Made by a program: the position numbers and the translations under genes. A stretch of DNA of 64,000 nucleotides, from contig NZ_JHZC01000015.1 in the NCBI RefSeq assembly GCF_000621125.1, forward strand, positions 50,264 to 114,263. The letters are read 5' to 3'. Below are positions 48,125 to 57,327 of the stretch, piece after piece. The stretch is from Maribacter antarcticus DSM 21422 (GTDB lineage Bacteria > Bacteroidota > Bacteroidia > Flavobacteriales > Flavobacteriaceae). The notes under the pieces were generated by a model. That model saw only the letters and a program-made list of their open reading frames with translations, was not told the DNA's origin and made no database searches. Position 1 is the first letter of the stretch. Each line of letters begins with the position of its first letter.

Positions 48125-48298
48125 CATAAACACAACAAGGCTTGCAAAGAGGTATACGAGCGTATTGTAAACAAGGGCAAGAGCAAGAAACTTACCTTGA
48201 CAGCAGTATCGAACAAACTGCTCAAACAATGTTTTGCTATAGCCAAATCGGGTAGGCCTTGTGATGAAACCTACGTTTCTATCTTACCAGTAAAGTAG
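48125..48298 (+). mobile_element. IS110-family transposase remnant (C-terminus)
   Basis: The 57 codons to TAG at 48296 encode HNKACKEVYERIVNKGKSKK, then AVSNKLLKQCFAIAKSGRPCDETYVS, the usual C-terminal end of IS110/IS116-type transposases in Bacteroidota. The upstream catalytic part is unrecognisable, so the element is dead. IS110 elements have no terminal inverted repeats, and I saw none. Confidence 0.75.
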
Positions 48299-48423
48299 CT
48301 GAAAATTACCTATAAGAAAACTAAGGAATCATTAAAGAGAATCTGTGGACATAAAATATCAATGTCCTGAATTAATGAAGAAAAGAGTTGTTTTTACCTC
48401 AGTTCTTTGTCGTGGTAGTATTT

Positions 48424-49216
48424 TTAAATATTGTTTTTAGTCCCAATAATTTTATTTAATTTTTTTTCTATCGCAGGTGTCCACCATAATTTGTAACCAG
48501 CCTTATGTGGATGGACATGGTCAAAAAGCATGTACAGATTGAGAGTGTCTTTAGGAATATTATTGAGCTCTTTATCATTATACAAATCAATTATATCAAT
48601 TTCCCATTTGTCTTTTATTTAATACAATTTATCAATCAATACTTCATAATTTCTATCATTAAAGTGTGTATTTGTATAGAATATAACAGGGCAATTCCAA
48701 GTTTCTCGTGTGTAGGAAATTATATGCTCAATTGCGCCAATAGTTGTGGATGTGTTCAAATCATTTCAATTTTTGGAGGGGCTTATAGTTCCAAGTTCAT
48801 CAAGCCCGCTATAACGTGTATCGTTTGTTGATAATTGTACTATGAAGCCATCAATTTTCACCTGAGCATCAAAAGATTTCATCCTTTGAACATAGGAGTT
48901 TTTTTCCATTATCCATCAAGGTGGTGCCTGATTTTGCCTTCTTTACACAGGTGCTATTATTCCGTTTTCTTATGAAATCAACAAATGACTCGTTCTCTGC
49001 TGCAAATCCAACAGTTACCGAAGACCCAAGAAAAAATGGAGATTTACCCGATAGAGGACTCGAAGTAAAACTTTATGTTTGATTGACACTGTATTTTTCT
49101 GCATTTCCTTGAACCCAGGGACCTACTAGGAAAGCTTATAATGTATAGGTAGAAAAAATAAGGATAAGTATAATTCCTGTAAGCCACTTTACTATTTTTT
49201 TCTTTTTGCCTATCAT
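48424..49216 (-). pseudogene. SGNH/GDSL hydrolase pseudogene
   Basis: On the minus strand, from an ATG at 49216: a membrane anchor (KIVKWLTGIILILIFS), a stop, then the SGNH block I in FFLGSSVTVGFAAENESFVDF. Broken middle frames follow, and an intact end with DLYNDKELNNIPKDTLNLYM and FDHVHPHKAGYKLW, which includes the catalytic DxxH. Several stops and at least one frameshift occur. The original enzyme was an anchored esterase or acylhydrolase. Confidence 0.8.
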
Positions 49217-49534
49217 ATGTTTTATACTCTTTTTTGTAGGTATCCCTTTATTACCACCAACGTTTAGGCAATATAGCGCTAGCCTACGGCGCACCATATG
49301 TTCTTAGTTATTGGTGTTAGTTGTTTTAGTTTATTACTGTTTTATTTTTCACGTTTGGGTAAATTTAGAATGCGCAACAGGCTACAATCCAGATAAATTC
49401 TTTATTAATGCGTGGTTTCACTTTTTACAAACAAACTACTTCCAAAGATTAAAACCTTAACTAATCGGTTACAGTTATAACGGATCAATCTTTTAGTAGT
49501 AGATACTAAAAGTTATTTTTCTAAAAATTTAATG
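49217..49534. other. Non-coding stretch
   Basis: About 320 bp without a supportable gene. Confidence 0.45.
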
Positions 49535-49990
49535 TTATTCTAAATTCAAGTTAAAGAGATATTCAATCTCTGCTTCGGTTTGTTTTGATTGTGGATTCCA
49601 AAGAATTTTGAATAACGCTGTTTCTTTAGAAGGAAACATCTTCTCGTTGATGGCATGAAAAACGATTGTAAACACTGCCTCATCAAAATACCCCAATTCA
49701 ATATCAACAGGAATCTTAGAAATACTTAAGACTAATTTATTTACACCGTCTTTTAATTGCTTTAATTCTAGGTTTCCACTAAGTTGTGTAGGTTGATCAT
49801 TGAAGTCATGAATTTTATCCCCATTAAGCTTTAGTTCACCAGAAAGTCCAAAGGTCGTATTAACCTGTATTTGATGATATTTATAGGTGCTGTTATTTTT
49901 AGTTTCGATTTGAATAGTTTGCATATTAGATTGCGACATACATTGAATTTGTATAATGATGAAGAGTAAAAATATTATTGTTTTGAACAT
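49535..49990 (-). CDS. Small secreted protein of unknown function
   Basis: A 151-residue protein with a signal peptide (MFKTIIFLLFIIIQIQCMSQ); the Cys at 17 is not in a convincing lipobox. The mature part is predicted mostly beta (LSGELKLNGDKIHDFNDQPTQLSGNLELK). No family recognised. It is transcribed alone on the minus strand. Confidence 0.7.
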   Translation of the reverse strand: MFKTIIFLLFIIIQIQCMSQSNMQTIQIETKNNSTYKYHQIQVNTTFGLSGELKLNGDKIHDFNDQPTQLSGNLELKQLKDGVNKLVLSISKIPVDIELGYFDEAVFTIVFHAINEKMFPSKETALFKILWNPQSKQTEAEIEYLFNLNLE

Positions 49991-50151
49991 TTCATTTTAT
50001 TTGTTTGCTATTGTATTTGTCAAAAGAGTATACAGCATTTATGTATAAAAAAGGCGTGACTAATCATTAAACCCATTATAGCAATAAATTATATAGGTCT
50101 ATGTTAGCGCATAGTACTTTACTTTTTGTTTAACGTTACAAAAAGTTGAGA

Positions 50152-50612
50152 TTATATTTTCCACTAGCCTGATTCTTTAATCCACATTGCCGAATATTTT
50201 CTGTTTACAATTGGATTGCTTCCTTTTTTTAAATCATACCCGCTCCAAATTCCACTCTCCCATGCTTATCCTCGCTCTTTATTCAATTCAAGTTCATCTG
50301 TCGTAAGAATCCAATACATTGTGTTGTTATCAAATTCATTATCATATTTTCTGTATTCTTCTTTTCCATTTATAAGTATCCTATTGCCAGTTGTAATCAG
50401 TACATCATCTGTGAGTACGGTATAGCTTACTTCAGTATCGCACGATTTTAAAGCATCATTTGAGGTGTTTCTAACTTTTATGATTTGCTCTAAATCTGTT
50501 TGTGTATTTACCGGAGTAAACGAAATGAGTAATAGCGGTATTAGAACAGCAAATTTAATTCTTAAGGAATTAAATTTTTTGGATATAATTTTTTCTGATT
50601 TATCATAAATTT
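50152..50612 (-). pseudogene. DUF4440 (NTF2-like) secreted protein pseudogene
   Basis: A single minus-strand frame encodes a signal peptide (FAVLIPLLLISFTPVNTQ) and a DUF4440 body: DLEQIIKVRNTSNDALKS, SYTVLTDDVLITTGNRILI, TMYWILTTDELELN, WESGIWSGYDLKKGS, YSAMWIKESG. It is interrupted by TAA at 50268 and TAG at 50166 with no frameshift; no start codon remains in frame. Such proteins are small enzymes or ligand-binding proteins. Confidence 0.78.
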
Positions 50613-50949
50613 ATGGTGTCTGTTAATTTTCTACAACGGTCTTGTAATCGAGTAGGCAAAGGAATTTTCACCCCAAGCCCCTCAAAGAACCGTGCTTGAA
50701 AGTCTTACCTCAAATGGCTCTTATAATTTGTAACATATAAGCTCACACTCTTTAAAGTTGGCAAACGGTGTTCCAAATTAGCTAAGCGCACAAAAAATAT
50801 CCTAAATTATGCTGATTTTATTGAATTTTTATGAAATTAAATTACAATTTCATAAAAATATTATACTAAAAAATACAGATTTAGTACAGATTTGAATTGT
50901 AGTTTTAGAAATTAGCAAAAAACCTTTCAAATTTCCAAACCAAAACCAG
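50613..50949. other. Upstream region of the TonB-dependent receptor
   Basis: About 340 bp without a gene. It includes the Pho-box-like operator and promoter element at 50875-50907. Confidence 0.5.
50875..50907 (+). promoter_or_regulatory. Pho-box-like direct repeat and -7 element, receptor operon
   Basis: ACAGATT (50875-50881), 4 bp, ACAGATT (50886-50892), then 7 bp, then TAGTTTTA (50900-50907), which resembles TAnnTTTG. The same arrangement with the same distances lies at 56854-56886. Two 7 bp direct repeats at 11 bp period are the geometry bound by OmpR/PhoB-type regulators, and one such regulator is encoded between the two sites. Confidence 0.7.
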
Positions 50950-53724
50950 ATGAAACAATCGTTCAAAGTTACTAAGCAGTTGATTTATAACATATTTATT
51001 TTTATTTCTATGTGTTATTGTCAAAGTGTATTTTCACAAGAAAAGGCAGCAATAAAAGGGGTAGTTACAGATACCGAATTAAACGGACCACTACCAGGAG
51101 CAAATATAGTTGTTGTTGGTAGTTCAAATGGAACAACGTCGAATTTTAATGGGGAATACACCCTTTTTGTTACGCCTGGCACTTTTGAAATCTCGGTAAG
51201 TTATATGGGGAGTACAACAAAAGTAATACGTGTTGAAATTGGAGCAGGAGAAACAAAAAACATTGATATAAATTTAGAGCCAGAAGCTACAACGTTAGAT
51301 GAGGTTGTTTTAACAGGATCACTTGATGGGCAGCGTAAGGCACTAAATCAACAAAAATCTTCCGATAATTTAATAAGTATCGTTTCTGCAGATCAAATGG
51401 GAAAATTCCCTGATCAGAATTCAGCTGAATCATTACAAAGAGTCTCTGGTGTAAATTTGCAAAGAAATGAAGGTGATGGGCGTTTTGTCTTAGTACGTGG
51501 TTTGGCACCACAGTTTACCAACATAAGTATTAACGGAGAGCAAATTCCTTCTCCTGAAGGAGATTCTCGTTTTGTAGCACTCGATGCAATACCTTCTAAT
51601 CAATTAGCTTCGTTAGAAGTTAGTAAATCTCTTACTCCTGATATGGACGGTGATGCCATTGGAGGATCCGTTAATTTAAATACCCCCATGGCTTCTAGTA
51701 AAGAGTTATCTGCTAATGGATCGGCCGCTATTGAATATAATGATGCGTCAGAAAAAACTACGGGTCAGGCCAGTATTAACCTTAGCAAACGCTCAGAAAG
51801 CGGTAAATTTGGATTTATAGTTAGTGGTAGTTATGCTGCTAGTAAAAAAGCAAATGACAGATATGAGTTTGAAGAGTGGGACCCTTCGCCAACTGTTCCA
51901 GTTGAGAGAGTAGAGATTTCGGATTATGAAATTGAAAGAAATCGTTATGGTGCAAGTACCACCTTAGATTATAAAGGAGAAACAACAAATTTTTATGTGA
52001 GAGCCTTGTATAGTGAATTAAAAGAAATTGAATTACGTCGAAGAATAACCTTAGCAGGTGAGGATGATGGTGATGGAGGAATTGAATACGAATATACCAA
52101 GCAACTTAAAGACCGTCCAGAAAATCAAGGGGTATTTAGTTTAAATTTAGGAGGTAATACAGTAACATCAAAAGTTAGAATTGATTATGAGTTTTCTTAT
52201 GCCGAAGCATGGCAAGACACCCCTAGAAACAATCAATATTTATTTGAAAACGAAGGAACGCCCTTTGAGTTTGATTTATCAAACAGATTAAGTCCAAAAC
52301 TTACGAGTTTTAATGGTATACCAGCCGGTGCTAACCCACTTGCCGACAATAGTATTTTAGAATTTAAAGAATATGAAGCTGAAAGTACGCGCGCAGATGA
52401 CACCAATATAACTTTAAAAACTAACTTGACGATGCCTTTTAAAGTTTCTGATAATACGGGTGAGTTTAAATTTGGAGGCAAAGTGCGTTTTAAAGATAAA
52501 GATTTTGATGTAAGAGCATTTAATCTATATGAGTATGATGGCCCTGGAGATTTAACCTTAGATAACTTTTCTGATGGATTTGTTGGAAGTGGATTTATGG
52601 ATGGGGAATTTAACTCAAACTTAGGAGGGTTTCCTTCCATAGGTCTTTTTAATACTTTTTTTAATGCCAATACTGACGATTTTGAGGAAGATGCCACAAA
52701 ATCAGAAGAAGAGATTATTACTCAAGAATTCACCGTATCTGAAGATGTGTATGCGGCGTATGTTATGGGTAAAATAAATTTTGATAAGTTAATGGTTTTA
52801 GGTGGTTTAAGGTATGAGGCCACACAGTTTGATTATACATCGGGTATTTTTGATGAAGATTTAGAAGTAGCGGAAAAAACTGAAGGATCTTCAGATTATA
52901 ATTTTCTCTTACCCATGCTGCATTTAAAATATAACTTTAATGAAAACACCATTTTAAGAGCTTCTGCAACGCAAAGCTACTCAAGACCAAATTTTGGAGA
53001 TTTAGCACAAGGAGCCGTATTCAACACAGCAGATTTAGAAGCGGAAATTTCGAACCCAGATTTAGTACCGGTTGAAGCCATTAATTTAGATGTGTTTGCA
53101 GAGCACTATTTTGGTGTAGTCGGTTTGTTAAGTGGAGGCGTGTTTTATAAAAAATTAGATAATTTTATATATCAAACCACCACAGACAGAACCTTTAGAG
53201 GGGTTCCAGATGTTGAAGTCACACAGGCTATCAATGGAGATACAGCAGATTTATTAGGTTTTGAATTTGGATATCAGCAAAAATTAGGGTTTTTACCTGG
53301 CTTTCTAAGTGGATTCGTAATTTATACGAACTACACGTTTACTCAATCTAAAGCCGAGGTAACTAACTTTACTGAAGGTGATGATGGTGCCATTACGGAA
53401 ATTGACTTACCTGGTCAAGCCAAGCATATTGGAAATGCCGCTTTAGGTTATAACAGAGGTGGTTTTGATGCTAGAATATCTTTAAACTATAATGGTGCTT
53501 TTACTAGTGAATTTGATGGTGGCGACGCTATTAGAATAGATGATAGAGCACAAGTAGATTTCTCAGCAAGTCAAACCTTTGCTAAAAAACGCTTAACTGT
53601 CTTTTTAGAGTTAGTAAACTTAAATGATGAAAATCAAATTGAAATTTACAACAATATAGCAACTCCAAGAGAAAGGCAACGTTTTGGCACTTGGGGTAGA
53701 TTAGGGATGCGATTTAACTTTTAA
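50950..53724 (+). CDS. TonB-dependent outer-membrane receptor
   Basis: A 924-residue outer-membrane transporter. After a signal peptide (to about residue 30, VFSQ) there is a carboxypeptidase-regulatory-like domain (IKGVVTDTELNGPLPGANIVV, about 35-115), then the plug (SLQRVSGVNLQRNEGDGRFV) and a 22-strand-type barrel ending in an aromatic residue (LGMRFNF). No SusD-like partner is next to it. Its operon partner is a purple acid phosphatase-like lipoprotein, and the operon carries a Pho-box-like operator, so the substrate is probably a phosphorylated organic compound such as inositol phosphates. The specific ligand is inferred from context. Confidence 0.92.
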   Translation: MKQSFKVTKQLIYNIFIFISMCYCQSVFSQEKAAIKGVVTDTELNGPLPGANIVVVGSSNGTTSNFNGEYTLFVTPGTFEISVSYMGSTTKVIRVEIGAGETKNIDINLEPEATTLDEVVLTGSLDGQRKALNQQKSSDNLISIVSADQMGKFPDQNSAESLQRVSGVNLQRNEGDGRFVLVRGLAPQFTNISINGEQIPSPEGDSRFVALDAIPSNQLASLEVSKSLTPDMDGDAIGGSVNLNTPMASSKELSANGSAAIEYNDASEKTTGQASINLSKRSESGKFGFIVSGSYAASKKANDRYEFEEWDPSPTVPVERVEISDYEIERNRYGASTTLDYKGETTNFYVRALYSELKEIELRRRITLAGEDDGDGGIEYEYTKQLKDRPENQGVFSLNLGGNTVTSKVRIDYEFSYAEAWQDTPRNNQYLFENEGTPFEFDLSNRLSPKLTSFNGIPAGANPLADNSILEFKEYEAESTRADDTNITLKTNLTMPFKVSDNTGEFKFGGKVRFKDKDFDVRAFNLYEYDGPGDLTLDNFSDGFVGSGFMDGEFNSNLGGFPSIGLFNTFFNANTDDFEEDATKSEEEIITQEFTVSEDVYAAYVMGKINFDKLMVLGGLRYEATQFDYTSGIFDEDLEVAEKTEGSSDYNFLLPMLHLKYNFNENTILRASATQSYSRPNFGDLAQGAVFNTADLEAEISNPDLVPVEAINLDVFAEHYFGVVGLLSGGVFYKKLDNFIYQTTTDRTFRGVPDVEVTQAINGDTADLLGFEFGYQQKLGFLPGFLSGFVIYTNYTFTQSKAEVTNFTEGDDGAITEIDLPGQAKHIGNAALGYNRGGFDARISLNYNGAFTSEFDGGDAIRIDDRAQVDFSASQTFAKKRLTVFLELVNLNDENQIEIYNNIATPRERQRFGTWGRLGMRFNF

Positions 53725-53763
53725 ATAATTTCTTAAGTTTTTCTCATAAACTAGTATTGAAGA

Positions 53764-54765
53764 GTGAAAAATAATTTAAAAAAAATACTTGTAACCATAA
53801 TTATCTTAGGGTTGGTTTTTTGTTGTTCTTCCACAAAAGAAGTTCGAACAAGTGCCACTGCACTAGGAACGGAACAGCCTTATGATATAACCGATAGTTT
53901 GGTTGTTTGGAAAGATGCATTGCATTTTTTAGTACTAGGCGATTGGGGAAGAAAAGGAGATTACCATCAGCAAGATGTGGCAGATAGAATGGAAGAAGCT
54001 GCTAAGAAAATGGATGCTGAATTTGTAATAGCCTTAGGAGATAATTTTTATCCAAATGGAGTGGCAAGTATTGATGACCCTAATTGGATGTTTTCTTATG
54101 AAAACATTTATAAAGGATACCATCTTGAAATCCCTTGGCATGTTGTGCTTGGAAACCATGACTATAGAGGTAATCCACAAGCGCAAGTAGACTATACTAA
54201 AAAGAGCCAACGTTGGAATATGCCATCGCGATACTTTGACTATCAATTTGAAGACGAGGACACGGGATTATTAGTAAATTTTATATTTTTGGATACCTGT
54301 CCTTTTGAAAAGAAATATTATTCTGAAGAGGCATATCTTAATGTTAAAACCCAAGATTCTACGAAACAGATAAAATGGATAGATAGCCTTATCACCGCTA
54401 AGCCCAAAGCGGATTGGACTATTTTTTCGGGCCATCATCCATTGTATTCTGGCGGAAAAAGAATCGAAGACACAGAGCAGATAAGGAATTCACTAGCACC
54501 CATTTTAAACAAAAGTAAGGCAGACGTGTATTTTGCTGGGCACGAACATGATTTACAGCATATTAAGCCTGAAGGAAAAACCCATCATTTTATTTCTGGT
54601 GCTGGTTCAGAAGTCAGAAAAACAGGCATGATAGATGGGATATCTAAATTTGCTGCATCTATACAAGGGTTTATGACTGTTTCAATAAAAAATGAAAGTA
54701 TGTTGGTGCAAGTTATAAGCTACAAAGGTAATTTGATTTATTCTACTGAAATTATAAAAGAATAG
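53764..54765 (+). CDS. Purple acid phosphatase-like lipoprotein
   Basis: A 333-residue lipoprotein (signal MKNNLKKILVTIIILGLVFC, then CSS) from a GTG start, 39 bp after the receptor. Calcineurin-type metal motifs are complete: LGDWGRKGDYH, ALGDNFYPNG, LGNHDYRGN, SGHHPLYSGG and GHEHDLQH. The layout matches type-5 (tartrate-resistant) acid phosphatases, which use a Fe-metal centre to hydrolyse phosphomonoesters. It lies in an operon with the TonB-dependent receptor and ends at a strong terminator, and probably acts at the cell surface or in the periplasm on phosphate esters. Confidence 0.92.
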   Translation: MKNNLKKILVTIIILGLVFCCSSTKEVRTSATALGTEQPYDITDSLVVWKDALHFLVLGDWGRKGDYHQQDVADRMEEAAKKMDAEFVIALGDNFYPNGVASIDDPNWMFSYENIYKGYHLEIPWHVVLGNHDYRGNPQAQVDYTKKSQRWNMPSRYFDYQFEDEDTGLLVNFIFLDTCPFEKKYYSEEAYLNVKTQDSTKQIKWIDSLITAKPKADWTIFSGHHPLYSGGKRIEDTEQIRNSLAPILNKSKADVYFAGHEHDLQHIKPEGKTHHFISGAGSEVRKTGMIDGISKFAASIQGFMTVSIKNESMLVQVISYKGNLIYSTEIIKE

Positions 54766-54780
54766 CGTTTTACAATATTC

Positions 54781-54822
54781 AAAATCAAAAGGTTAGAAAC
54801 AGGTCTAACCTTTTGATTTTTT
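54781..54822. terminator. Rho-independent terminator after the phosphatase gene
   Basis: A 17 bp perfect stem, AAAATCAAAAGGTTAGA with TCTAACCTTTTGATTTT, loop AACAGG, followed by TT. It ends the receptor-phosphatase operon and separates it from the regulator pair. Confidence 0.9.
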
Positions 54823-54926
54823 AAAATTTTAGACATCATACGTATGCTCTTTGAACAAACGAATTTATAGAAGCAAAGAACATTTTAGTATCTTTCTATT
54901 ACAAAAATTTATGAAAAGAGTACGCA

Positions 54927-55604
54927 ATGAAACTATTAATAGTAGAAGATGAACAAGAGCTTCAAGAAGATATTTTGGCTTTTTTCAAGGCAGAAAAAGT
55001 AGTATGTGAAGCGGTATCAACGGCCTCTATGGCCAAAGAGAAAGTTTATATGCATAATTATGATGCTATTATTTTAGATATCGGTCTTCCTGATAGCAGT
55101 GGTCTTGAAGTTTTAGAATATTTAAAAGAAATAAATAAAGACATAGGGGTCATTATTCTAAGTGCACGCGGTGCAATAGATGATAAAATTTCCGGTTTAA
55201 ATCTTGGGGCGGATGACTATCTCTCAAAACCTTTCGATTTTAACGAGTTGAACGCAAGAATTAAATCAATAGTAAGAAGAAAGCACTTCCACGGCAATAA
55301 CACTATAAATTTTGAAGACATCGAAATAAATACAGATTCGCATGAAGTTTACGTAAACAATCAAATAATCATCCTAACCCAAAAAGAATACCAACTGTTG
55401 CTTTTCTTGATCAGTAACGAAAATAGAGTAATTACCAAAGAATCAATTGTTGAGCATTTATGGGGGGATGACACGGACATGTTCGATTCTTTTGATTTCA
55501 TCTATAGCCACATAAAGAACTTGAGAAAAAAAATAATAACGGCAGGAGGTAAAGACTACTTAAATACAATTTATGGTGTAGGATATAAATTCCAAAGAAA
55601 TTGA
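54927..55604 (+). CDS. OmpR-family response regulator
   Basis: A 225-residue protein with an N-terminal receiver domain (phosphorylated Asp51 in AIILDIGLPDSSG; Lys in DYLSKPF) and a C-terminal winged helix (TQKEYQLLLFLISNENRVITK and IYSHIKNLRKKI...GVGYKF). Its stop overlaps the start of the kinase gene by 4 bp. Both flanking operons carry the same two-repeat element typical of OmpR/PhoB binding, so this regulator is the natural candidate to control them. Phosphate or phytate is the likely signal, by inference. Confidence 0.94.
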   Translation: MKLLIVEDEQELQEDILAFFKAEKVVCEAVSTASMAKEKVYMHNYDAIILDIGLPDSSGLEVLEYLKEINKDIGVIILSARGAIDDKISGLNLGADDYLSKPFDFNELNARIKSIVRRKHFHGNNTINFEDIEINTDSHEVYVNNQIIILTQKEYQLLLFLISNENRVITKESIVEHLWGDDTDMFDSFDFIYSHIKNLRKKIITAGGKDYLNTIYGVGYKFQRN

Positions 55605-56845
55605 AATTACTAGTTAAAACATCACTTTATTATGCCATCGCTTCGCTACTTTTCTTTGCCATAGCGGGCTTTATTATTCTATTTAATTTTAATACTGTTA
55701 TTGATAACGACATCAATGAGTTTCTAATTAATAGAGAAGAAATTGCCACTACACAAATTGTCAATGATATTCCTATTGAAGCATTAAACAATTATGAGCA
55801 AATAATTACGATTACAAAAAACAGGAATGAAACAGATAATTTAAAATTCAAAGACACCATTGTATATGATATTATTGACGATGAATTTCATACATATAGA
55901 AAACTGAATGTAATTCGAAAAATTGGAACCGCCTATTATGACATTACCTTATTCAAATCATTAATAGAATCAAACCTTTTAATAAAAGAGATATTAAAAC
56001 CGATGATGTTTGTTTTTTTAGGATTGCTCGCCTTTCTCATACTTGGCCATCTATTTATTTCAAGAGGTTTATGGAATCCTTTTAAAGAAACACTTATTAC
56101 ATTAAAAAATTACGAATTAGGAAGTACTCGATCTATAGCGTTTAGCAAAACAAATACCAAAGAATTTAATCAGCTCAATAGTATGTTAAATACTATGATC
56201 AAGAAAATTCATTATGATTATTTGAATCTTAAGGAATTTACCGAAAATGCCGCACATGAAATCCAAACCCCTTTGTCCATAATTCGTAATAAATGTGAAA
56301 TACTCTTACAATCAGAAAAACTTGATGATGTTGAGTTGAAGCACACAAAGTCCATTTACTACAATTGTTTGCGATTATCAAAAATCAACCATGGACTTAC
56401 TTTGCTTGCTAGAATTGAATCCGGTGCTTTTGAAAATTCAGAAAAAATCAATATTACAAAAGTATTAAAGAGTCAAATCAAGCATTATAGTGAGGTTGTT
56501 GAACTCAATGGGCTATCCATAAAAACGGATTTAAAGCAACAAATACACTTTCACATCAACCCAGATCTTATAGAGATCTTAATATCGAATTTAATAAGAA
56601 ATGCTGTTAAACATAATATTTCAAATGGCAAAATACACATTAATACCACAAAAAATCGCATTCGGTTTTCAAACAACGGAGATGCATCTCAAATTGAGAT
56701 TAATCAATTCAAAAGGTTTAACAAATCGAATAAGAATTCTTTAGGTTTAGGGCTATCCATTATAAGTAAAATCTGTTTAGTAAATACAATTCAATTAAAG
56801 TATAACTATGAGAATGGCTTCCATAATTTTGATTTGAACTTTTAA
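55601..56845 (+). CDS. Sensor histidine kinase
   Basis: A 414-residue kinase with membrane helices at about 7-30 and 132-155 bounding a periplasmic sensor domain of about 100 residues. The phosphoacceptor is in FTENAAHEIQTPLSII; the ATPase has N box LISNLIRNAVKHN and G2 SLGLGLSII. The G1 box is weak, as in many Bacteroidota kinases of this small type. Overlap with the response regulator gene supports translation coupling. It probably senses a compound in the periplasm linked to phosphate supply. Confidence 0.92.
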   Translation: MKLLVKTSLYYAIASLLFFAIAGFIILFNFNTVIDNDINEFLINREEIATTQIVNDIPIEALNNYEQIITITKNRNETDNLKFKDTIVYDIIDDEFHTYRKLNVIRKIGTAYYDITLFKSLIESNLLIKEILKPMMFVFLGLLAFLILGHLFISRGLWNPFKETLITLKNYELGSTRSIAFSKTNTKEFNQLNSMLNTMIKKIHYDYLNLKEFTENAAHEIQTPLSIIRNKCEILLQSEKLDDVELKHTKSIYYNCLRLSKINHGLTLLARIESGAFENSEKINITKVLKSQIKHYSEVVELNGLSIKTDLKQQIHFHINPDLIEILISNLIRNAVKHNISNGKIHINTTKNRIRFSNNGDASQIEINQFKRFNKSNKNSLGLGLSIISKICLVNTIQLKYNYENGFHNFDLNF

Positions 56846-56853
56846 GCCTCAAG

Positions 56854-56886
56854 ACAGATTCTCTACAGATTCAAACCATAGTTTTA
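56854..56886 (+). promoter_or_regulatory. Pho-box-like direct repeat and -7 element, phytase operon
   Basis: ACAGATT (56854-56860), CTCT, ACAGATT (56865-56871), 7 bp, TAGTTTTA (56879-56886). Repeat, spacing and distance to the -7 box equal those at 50875-50907, whereas the spacers differ, which argues for selection rather than recent copying. Confidence 0.7.
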
Positions 56887-56900
56887 CATAACTAGAAAAA

Positions 56901-57323
56901 ATGAAGCAGTTAATTTCAATATTATTAATAGGTTTAATGTTTTGTGCATGCAAGCAAAAAACAGTTCCAAAAGAAATTCAAATCAAGATCTCAAAAATAG
57001 AACCATTAGCTCGAAATATAGAATGGAGTTTAAAAAAGGATTTATATAGGTTGCATTACACGTTGAACAATCATAACTACACCTCTTATTTTGATAAAGA
57101 TGGGAATTGGTTAGAAACTGAATCTGAAATAGACGAAAGTGATCTTCCCATTGCAATATCAAATACATTGACCGAAAAATTAAACGATTACTCAATTATT
57201 GATATCGAGTTAGTGAAAACAGTAGATACTAAAATATTGTATGAAATAGACCTTAAAAAAGGAGATAAAATTTACGATATCCTTTTCAACGAATCAGGAA
57301 AAATTTTAAGAAAAAAGATTTAA
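56901..57323 (+). CDS. PepSY-like lipoprotein
   Basis: A 140-residue lipoprotein (signal ending in LMFCAC, then K) with the PepSY-like/BLIP-like fold pattern: HYTLNNHNYTSYFDKDGNWLETESEI and YEIDLKKGDKIYDILFNESGKILRK. These small proteins often accompany two-component systems or secreted enzymes in Bacteroidota and may inhibit or chaperone proteases. It opens the phytase operon; 4 bp separates it from the phytase gene. Confidence 0.82.
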   Translation: MKQLISILLIGLMFCACKQKTVPKEIQIKISKIEPLARNIEWSLKKDLYRLHYTLNNHNYTSYFDKDGNWLETESEIDESDLPIAISNTLTEKLNDYSIIDIELVKTVDTKILYEIDLKKGDKIYDILFNESGKILRKKI

Positions 57324-57327
57324 TATT

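Noticed and set aside
52233..52697. 154-residue antisense frame in the receptor gene
   Set aside because: Ser/Leu/Lys-rich shadow of the receptor frame; no start context or homology.
54781..54822. Regulatory riboswitch before the response regulator
   Set aside because: It is a perfect simple stem with T run directly after the phosphatase gene; a terminator explains it fully.
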